Origin: Pristionchus mayeri
Taxonomy: Eukaryota > Nematoda > Chromadorea > Rhabditida > Neodiplogasteridae
DNA length: 64,000 nt
Assembly: GCA_036245805.1 (NCBI GenBank)
Contig: BTRK01000001.1
Coordinates: 1,736,001 to 1,800,000, forward strand
Reading direction: 5' to 3'
Part shown: piece after piece, positions 57,901-64,000 of the stretch
Layout of the letters: each line of letters begins with the position of its first letter
Position numbering within the stretch: the stretch's first letter is position 1
Position numbers and translations under genes: made by a program
Notes under the pieces: model-generated
Told to the model about the DNA's origin: nothing
The model's database searches: none
The model's input: the letters and a program-made list of their open reading frames with translations, nothing else

Positions 57901-58934
57901 CAGTGGTCTTCCTCTACAGTGGTCTGAGCGCCCCTTTTCCCTTCAGTGGTCTTCCTCTACAGTGGTCTGAGCGCCCCTTTTCTCTTCAGTGGACTTCCTC
58001 TACGGTGGTCTCAGCGCCCCTTTTCTCTTCAGTGGTCTTCCTCAACGGTGTTCTGAGCGCCCCTTTTCTCTTCAGTGATCTTCCTCTACGGTGGTCTGAG
58101 CGCCCCTTTTCCCTTCAGTGGTCTTCCTCTACGGTGGTCTGAGCGCCCCTTTTCTCTTCAGCGGACTTCCTCTACGGTGGTCTCAGCGCCCCTTTTCTCT
58201 TCAGTGGTCTTCCTCTACGGTGGTCTGAGCGCCCCTTTTCCCTTCAGTGGTCTTCCTCTACGGTGGTCTGAGCGCCCCTTTTCTCTTCAGTGGTCTTCCT
58301 CTACGGTGGTTTGAGCGCCCCTTTTCTCTTCAGTGGTCTTCCTCTACGGTGGTCTGAGCGCCCCTTTTCCCTTCAGTGGTCTTCCTCTACAGTGGTCTGA
58401 GCGCCCCTTTTCCTTTCAGTGGTCTTCCTCTACGGTGGTCTGAGCGCCCCTTTTCTCTTCAGTGGACTTCCTCTACGGTGGTCTGAGCGCCACTTTTCTC
58501 TTCAGTGGTCTTCCTCTACAGTGGTCTGAGCGCCCCTTTTCCCTTCAGTGGTCTTCCTCTACGGTGGTCTGAGCGCCCCTTTTCTCTTCAGTGATCTTCC
58601 TCTACGGTGGTCTGAGCGCCCCTTTTCTCTTCAGTGGTCTTCCTCTACAGTGGTCTGAGCGCCCCTTTTCTCTTCAGTGGTCTTCCTCAACGGTGGTCTG
58701 AGCGCCCCTTTTCTCTTCAGTGATCTTCCTCTACGGTGGTCTGAGCGCCCCTTTTCCCTTCAGTGGTCTTCCTCTACGGTGGTCTGAGCGCCCCTTTTCT
58801 CTTCAGCGGACTTCCTCTACGGTGGTCTCAGCGCCCCTTTTCTCTTCAGTGGTCTTCCTCTACGGTGGTCTGAGCGCCCCTTTTCCCTTCAGTGGTCTTC
58901 CTCTACGGTGGTCTGAGCGCCCCTTTTCTCTTCA
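54979..58934 (+). repeat. 1,978-bp higher-order repeat, two copies
   Basis: Landmarks at 54,979, 55,495, 55,925 and 56,097 recur at 56,957, 57,473, 57,903 and 58,075, all offset by 1,978 bp (46x43). Private variants confirm it: TTCAGCGGACTTCC at 56,182/58,160 and CTCAACGGTGTTCTG at about 56,065/58,043. A shortened third version starts near 59,236, offset 1,763 bp for its later part. Confidence 0.92.
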
Positions 58935-59235
58935 GTGGTCTTCCTCTACGGTGGTCTGAGCGCCCCTTTTCCCTTCAGTGGTCTTCCTCTACAGTGGTCT
59001 GAGCGCCCCTTTTCCTTTCAGTGGTCTTCCTCTACGGTGGTCTGAGCGCCCCTTTTCTCTTCAGTGGACTTCCTCTACGGTGGTCTGAGCGCCACTTTTC
59101 TCTTCAGTGGTCTTCCTCTACAGTGGTCTGAGCGCCCCTTTTCCCTTCAGTGGTCTTCCTCTACGGTGGTCTGAGCGCCCCTTTTCTCTTCAGTGATCTT
59201 CCTCTACGGTGGTCTGAGCGCCCCTTTTCTCTTCA

Positions 59236-62200
59236 GTGGTCTTCCTCTACAGTGGTCTGAGCGCCCCTTTTCTCTTCAGTGGTCTTCCTCTACGGTGGTC
59301 TGAGCGCCCCTTTTCTCGTCAGTGGACTTCCTCTACGGTGGTCTCAGCGCCCCTTTTCTCTTCAGTGGCCTTCCACTACGGTGGTCTGAGCGCCCCTTTT
59401 CTCTTCAGTGGTCTTCCTCTACAGTGGTCTGAGCGCCCCTTTTCTGTTCAGTGGTCTTCATCTACGGCGGTCTGAGCGCCCCTTTTCTCTTCAGTGGTCT
59501 TCCTCTACGGTGGTCTGAGCGCCCCTTTTCCCTTCAGTGGTCTTCCTCTACAGTGGTCTGAGCGCCCGTTTTCTGTTCAGTGGTCTTCATCTACGGCGGT
59601 CTGAGCGCCCCTTTTCTCTTCAGTGGTCTTCCTCTACGGTGGTCTGAGCGCCCCTTTTCCCTTCAGTGGTCTTCCTCTACAGTGGTCTGAGCGCCCCTTT
59701 TCCCTTCACTGGTCTTCCTCTACAGTGGTCTGAGCGCCCCTTTTCTCTTCAGTGGACTTCCTCTACGGTGGTCTCAGCGCCCCTTTTCTCTTCAGTGGTC
59801 TTCCTCAACGGTGGTCTGAGCGCCCCTTTTCTCTTCAGTGATCTTCCTCTACGGTGGTCTGAGCGCCCCTTTTCCCTTCAGTGGTCTTCCTCTACGGTGG
59901 TCTGAGCGCCCCTTTTCTCTTCAGCGGACTTCCTCTACGGTGGTCTCAGCACCCCTTTTCTCTTCAGTGGTCTTCCTCTACGGTGGTCTGAGCGCCCCTT
60001 TTCCCTTCAGTGGTCTTCCTCTACGGTGGTCTGAGCGCCCCTTTTCTCTTCAGTGGTCTTCCTCTACGGTGGTTTGAGCGCCCCTTTTCTCTTCAGTGGT
60101 CTTCCTCTACGGTGGTCTGAGCGCCCCTTTTCCCTTCAGTGGTCTTCCTCTACAGTGGTCTGAGCGCCCCTTTTCCTTTCAGTGGTCTTCCTCTACGGTG
60201 GTCTGAGCGCCCCTTTTCTCTTCAGTGGACTTCCTCTACGGTGGTCTGAGCGCCACTTTTCTCTTCAGTGGTCTTCCTCTACAGTGGTCTGAGCGCCCCT
60301 TTTCTCTTCAGTGGTCTTCCTCTACGGTGGTCTGAGCGCCCCTTTTCTCTTCAGTGGTCTTCCTCTACAGTGGTCTGAGCGCCCTTTTTCTCTTCAGTGG
60401 TCTTCCTCTACAGTGGTCTGAGCGCCCCTTTTCTCTTCAGTGGTCTTCCTCTACAGTGGTCTGAGCGCCCCTTTTCTCTTCAGTGGTCTTCCTCTACGGT
60501 GGTCTGAGCGCCCTTTTCTCTTCAGTGGTCTTCCTCTACAGTGGTCTGAGCGCCCTTTTTCTCTTCAGTGGTCTTCCTCTACGGTGGTCTGAGCGCCCCT
60601 TTTCTCTTCAGTGGACTTCCTCTACGGTGGTCTCAGCGCCCCTTTTCTCTTCAGTGTTCTTCCTCTACGGTGGTCTGAGCGCCCCTTTTCCCTTCAGTGG
60701 TCTTCCTCTACAGTGGTCTGAGCGCCCCTTTTCCCTTCAGTGGTCTTCCTCTACAGTGGTCTGAGCGCCCCTTTTCCTTTCAGTGGTCTTCCTCTACGGT
60801 GGTCTGAGCGCCCCTTTTCTCTTCAGTGGACTTCCTCTACGGTGGTCTGAGCGCCACTTTTCTCTTCAGTGGTCTTCCTCTACAGTGGTCTGAGCGCCCC
60901 TTTTCCCTTCAGTGGTCTTCCTCTACGGTGGTCTGAGCGCCCCTTTTCTCTTCAGTGGTCTTCCTCTACAGTGGTCTGAGCGCCCCTTTTCTCTTCAGTG
61001 GTCTTCCTCTACGGTGGTCTGAGCGCCCCTTTTCTCTTCAGTGTTCTTCCTCTACAGTGGTCTGAGCGCCCTTTTTCTCTTCAGTGGTCTTCCTCTACGG
61101 TGGTCTGAGCGCCCCTTTTCTCTTCAGTGGTCTTCCTCTACAGTGGTCTGAGCGCCCCTTTTCTCTTCAGTGGTCTTCCTCTACGGTGGTCTGAGCGCCC
61201 TTTTCTCTTCAGTGGTCTTCCTCTACAGTGGTCTGAGCGCCCTTTTTCTCTTCAGTGGTCTTCCTCTACGGTGGTCTGAGCGCCCCTTTTCCCTTCAGTG
61301 GTCTTCCTCTACAGTGGTCTGAGCGCCCCTTTTCTCTTCAGTGGACTTCCTCTACGGTGGTCTCAGCGCCCCTTTTCCCTTCAGTGGTCTTCCTCTACGG
61401 TGGTCTCAGCGCCCCTTTTCTCTTCAGTAGTCTTCCTCTACAGTGGTCTGAGCGCCACTTTTCTCTTCAGTGGTCTTCCTCTACAGTGGTCTGAGCGCCC
61501 CTTTTCCCTTCAGTGGTCTTCCTCTACGGTGGTCTGAGCGCCCCTTTTCTCTTCAGTGGTCTTCCTCTACAGTGGTCTGAGCGCCCCTTTTCCCTTCAGT
61601 GGTCTTCCTCTACGGTGGTCTGAGCGCCCCTTTTCTCTTCAGTGGACTTCCTCTACGGTGGTCTCAGCGCCCCTTTTCTCTTCAGTGGTCTTCCTCTACA
61701 GTGGTCTGAGCGCCACTTTTCTCTTCAGTGGTCTTCCTCTACAGTGGTCTGAGCGCCCCTTTTCCCTTCAGTGGTCTTCCTCTACGGTGGTCTGAGCGCC
61801 CCTTTTCTCTTCAGTGGTCTTCCTCTACAGTGGTCTAAGCGCCCCTTTTCTCTTCAGTGGTCTTCCTCTACGGTGGTCTGAGCGCCCCTTTTCTCTTCAG
61901 TGATCTTCCTCTACGGTGGTCTGAGCGCCCTTTTTCTCTTCAGTGGTCTTCCTCTACGGTGGTCTGAGCGCCCCTTTTCTCTTCAGTGGACTTCCTCTAC
62001 GGTGGTCTCAGCGCCCCTTTTCTCTTCAGTGGTCTTCCTCTACGGTGGTCTGAGCGCCCCTTTTCCCTTCAGTGGTCTTCCTCTACAGTGGTCTGAGCGC
62101 CACTTTTCTCTTCAGTGGTCTTCCTCTACAGTGGTCTGAGCGCCCCTTTTCCCTTCAGTGGTCTTCCTCTACGGTGGTCTGAGCGCCCCTTTTCTCTTCA

Positions 62201-64000
62201 GTGGTCTTCCTCTACAGTGGTCTGAGCGCCCCTTTTCTCTTCAGTGGTCTTCCTCTACGGTGGTCTGAGCGCCCCTTTTCCCTTCAGTGGTCTTCCTCTA
62301 CAGTGGTCTGAGCGCCCCTTTTCTCTTCAGTGGACTTCCTCTACGGTGGTCTCAGCGCCCCTTTTCTCTTCAGTGGTCTTCCTCTACGGTGGTCTGAGCG
62401 CCCCTTTTCTCTTCAGTGGTCTTCCTGTACGGTGGTCTGAGCGCCCCTTTTCTCTTCAGTGGTTTTCCTCTACAGTGGTCTGAGCGCCCCTTTTCTCTTC
62501 AGTGATCCTCCTCTACGGTGGTCTGAGCGCCCCTTTTCTCTTCAGTGGTCTTCCTCTACAGTGGTCTGAGCGCCCCTTTTCTCTTCAGTGGTCTTCCTCT
62601 ACGGTGGTCTGAGCGCCCCTTTTCTCGTCAGTGGACTTCCTCTACGGTGGTCTCAGCGCCCCTTTTCTCTTCAGTGGCCTTCCACTACGGTGGTCTGAGC
62701 GCCCCTTTTCTCTTCAGTGGTCTTCCTCTACAGTGGTCTGAGCGCCCCTTTTCTGTTCAGTGGTCTTCATCTACGGCGGTCTGAGCGCCCCTTTTCTCTT
62801 CAGTGGTCTTCCTCTACGGTGGTCTGAGCGCCCCTTTTCCCTTCAGTGGTCTTCCTCTACAGTGGTCTGAGCGCCCGTTTTCTGTTCAGTGGTCTTCATC
62901 TACGGCGGTCTGAGCGCCCCTTTTCTCTTCAGTGGTCTTCCTCTACGGTGGTCTGAGCGCCCCTTTTCCCTTCAGTGGTCTTCCTCTACAGTGGTCTGAG
63001 CGCCCCTTTTCCCTTCAGTGGTCTTCCTCTACAGTGGTCTGAGCGCCCCTTTTCTCTTCAGTGGACTTCCTCTACGGTGGTCTCAGCGCCCCTTTTCTCT
63101 TCAGTGGTCTTCCTCAACGGTGGTCTGAGCGCCCCTTTTCTCTTCAGTGATCTTCCTCTACGGTGGTCTGAGCGCCCCTTTTCCCTTCAGTGGTCTTCCT
63201 CTACGGTGGTCTGAGCGCCCCTTTTCTCTTCAGCGGACTTCCTCTACGGTGGTCTCAGCACCCCTTTTCTCTTCAGTGGTCTTCCTCTACGGTGGTCTGA
63301 GCGCCCCTTTTCCCTTCAGTGGTCTTCCTCTACGGTGGTCTGAGCGCCCCTTTTCTCTTCAGTGGTCTTCCTCTACGGTGGTTTGAGCGCCCCTTTTCTC
63401 TTCAGTGGTCTTCCTCTACGGTGGTCTGAGCGCCCCTTTTCCCTTCAGTGGTCTTCCTCTACAGTGGTCTGAGCGCCCCTTTTCCTTTCAGTGGTCTTCC
63501 TCTACGGTGGTCTGAGCGCCCCTTTTCTCTTCAGTGGACTTCCTCTACGGTGGTCTGAGCGCCACTTTTCTCTTCAGTGGTCTTCCTCTACAGTGGTCTG
63601 AGCGCCCCTTTTCTCTTCAGTGGTCTTCCTCTACGGTGGTCTGAGCGCCCCTTTTCTCTTCAGTGGTCTTCCTCTACAGTGGTCTGAGCGCCCTTTTTCT
63701 CTTCAGTGGTCTTCCTCTACGGTGGTCTTAGCGCCCCTTTTCTCTTCAGTGGTCTTCCTCTACAGTGGTCTGAGCGCCCCTTTTCTCTTCAGTGGTCTTC
63801 CTCTACGGTGGTCTGAGCGCCCTTTTCTCTTCAGTGGTCTTCCTCTACAGTGGTCTGAGCGCCCTTTTTCTCTTCAGTGGTCTTCCTCTACGGTGGTCTG
63901 AGCGCCCCTTTTCTCTTCAGTGGACTTCCTCTACGGTGGTCTCAGCGCCCCTTTTCTCTTCAGTGTTCTTCCTCTACGGTGGTCTGAGCGCCCCTTTTCC
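59236..64000 (+). repeat. 3,309-bp higher-order repeat, 1.4 copies
   Basis: Landmarks at 59,236, 59,666 and 59,838 recur at 62,545, 62,975 and 63,147. Private variants share the offset: GCGCCCG at 59,562/62,871, CTCAGCACCCC at 59,947/63,256 and GCGCCCTTTTCTC at 60,508/63,817. The length is 77 monomers minus two 1-bp deletions. The second copy is cut by the window end. Confidence 0.92.

Larger units (their letters stand above)
26387..64000 (+). repeat. 43-bp satellite array, right arm
   Basis: About 875 monomers of the same 43-bp family, same orientation, continuing past the window end. Haplotype content differs from the left arm: CTCAGCG, ATGAGCG, GGACTTCC, TTCTTGTACGG and a 7-bp insertion (CAGTCTTCAGTGG) are common here. 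CTCGTCAG is seen only near 59,317 and 62,626, and CTTGTGG and CTTAA forms are not seen. No gene, RNA or other insertion interrupts it. Confidence 0.99.
49280..64000 (+). repeat. Satellite zone R5: GGACTTCC/CTCAGCG HORs
   Basis: Dominated by a monomer with GGACTTCC and CTCAGCG, alternating with CCCTTCAG/CTACAG and CTGTTCAG/TTCATCTACGGCGG monomers. Sub-arrays have periods of 473 bp (50,207/50,680; 50,508/50,981), 430 and 903 bp, then 1,978 bp, then 3,309 bp. Period length therefore increases rightwards. Open frames of 79-122 codons here come from TGA-to-TCA monomers and start at GTG, and they are not genes. Confidence 0.88.

Noticed and set aside
28841..63901. Open frames of 65-122 codons in the right arm
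   Set aside because: They arise where CTCAGCG monomers replace the TGA or where 7-bp or 1-bp indels shift frame. The sequence is satellite and the starts are GTG or variant ATG/ATC-type codons.
1..64000. CRISPR array
   Set aside because: Direct repeats of 43 bp follow each other with no unique spacers, there are no cas genes, and the retrotransposon is eukaryotic in type.
1..64000. Telomeric repeat array
   Set aside because: The unit is 43 bp and complex, and no TTAGGC, TTAGGG or TTAGG runs are present.

Overview
The window is one uninterrupted block of eukaryotic satellite DNA. It consists of roughly 1,400 head-to-tail copies of a 43-bp monomer (about 61 kb in total), interrupted once by a nearly full-length non-LTR retrotransposon at about 23,412-26,385. 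There are no host genes, tRNAs, rRNAs or CRISPR arrays, and neither array edge lies inside the window. The retrotransposon carries an APE-type endonuclease and a reverse transcriptase, and it ends in a short pentanucleotide tail. That combination fits the RTE clade. The look of the proteins suggests an invertebrate host, possibly a nematode, but this is a low-confidence inference.

Satellite. The monomer contains the blocks GTGGTCTTCC, TCTGAGCGCCCC and TTTTCTCTTC. It is about 56% GC and very strand-biased: the + strand monomer has only 3 A but 16 T, and is about 70% pyrimidine. Monomers come as discrete haplotypes with linked substitutions (for example CTGTTCAG with TTCATCTACGG, and CCCTTCAG with CTACAGTGG). 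Some monomers are 38, 41, 42, 44 or 50 bp long. The haplotypes are arranged in higher-order repeats (HORs), and I could measure several periods from rare shared variants: 938, 942, 1,583, 1,161, 1,849/1,935, 1,719, 2,504, 817, 559, 473, 1,978 and 3,309 bp.

Layout. 1-12.2 kb: 41-bp monomers with CTTGTGG plus CTCGTCAG monomers. 12.2-16 kb: CTTAAGTGG monomers and a 1,161-bp HOR. 16-23.4 kb: CTTAAATGG, GTCTTCAG and TATCTTCAG monomers with a HOR of about 1.9 kb. 23.4-26.4 kb: the retrotransposon. 26.4-28.8 kb: mixed monomers. 28.8-32.9 kb: CTCAGCG monomers. 32.9-44.5 kb: ATGAGCG monomers and 50-bp monomers. 44.5-49.3 kb: GGACTGAG and CCTATACGG monomers. 49.3-64 kb: GGACTTCC/CTCAGCG monomers in 473-, 1,978- and 3,309-bp HORs, running off the window end.

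Retrotransposon. The endonuclease frame (ATG at 23,569) and the reverse transcriptase frame (to the TAA at 26,364-26,366) are offset by one base near 24,748-24,752. All catalytic motifs in both halves look intact. The element is flanked by an imperfect 17-bp copy of satellite sequence, consistent with a target-site duplication. Its stop codon lies inside an AATAAA and is followed directly by four ATTTG units.

The many short open frames across the satellite are artefacts. Because 43 is 1 modulo 3, each forward frame reads the same 43-codon cycle with one TGA. They only look longer where indel monomers or TGA-to-TCA monomers remove or displace that stop.
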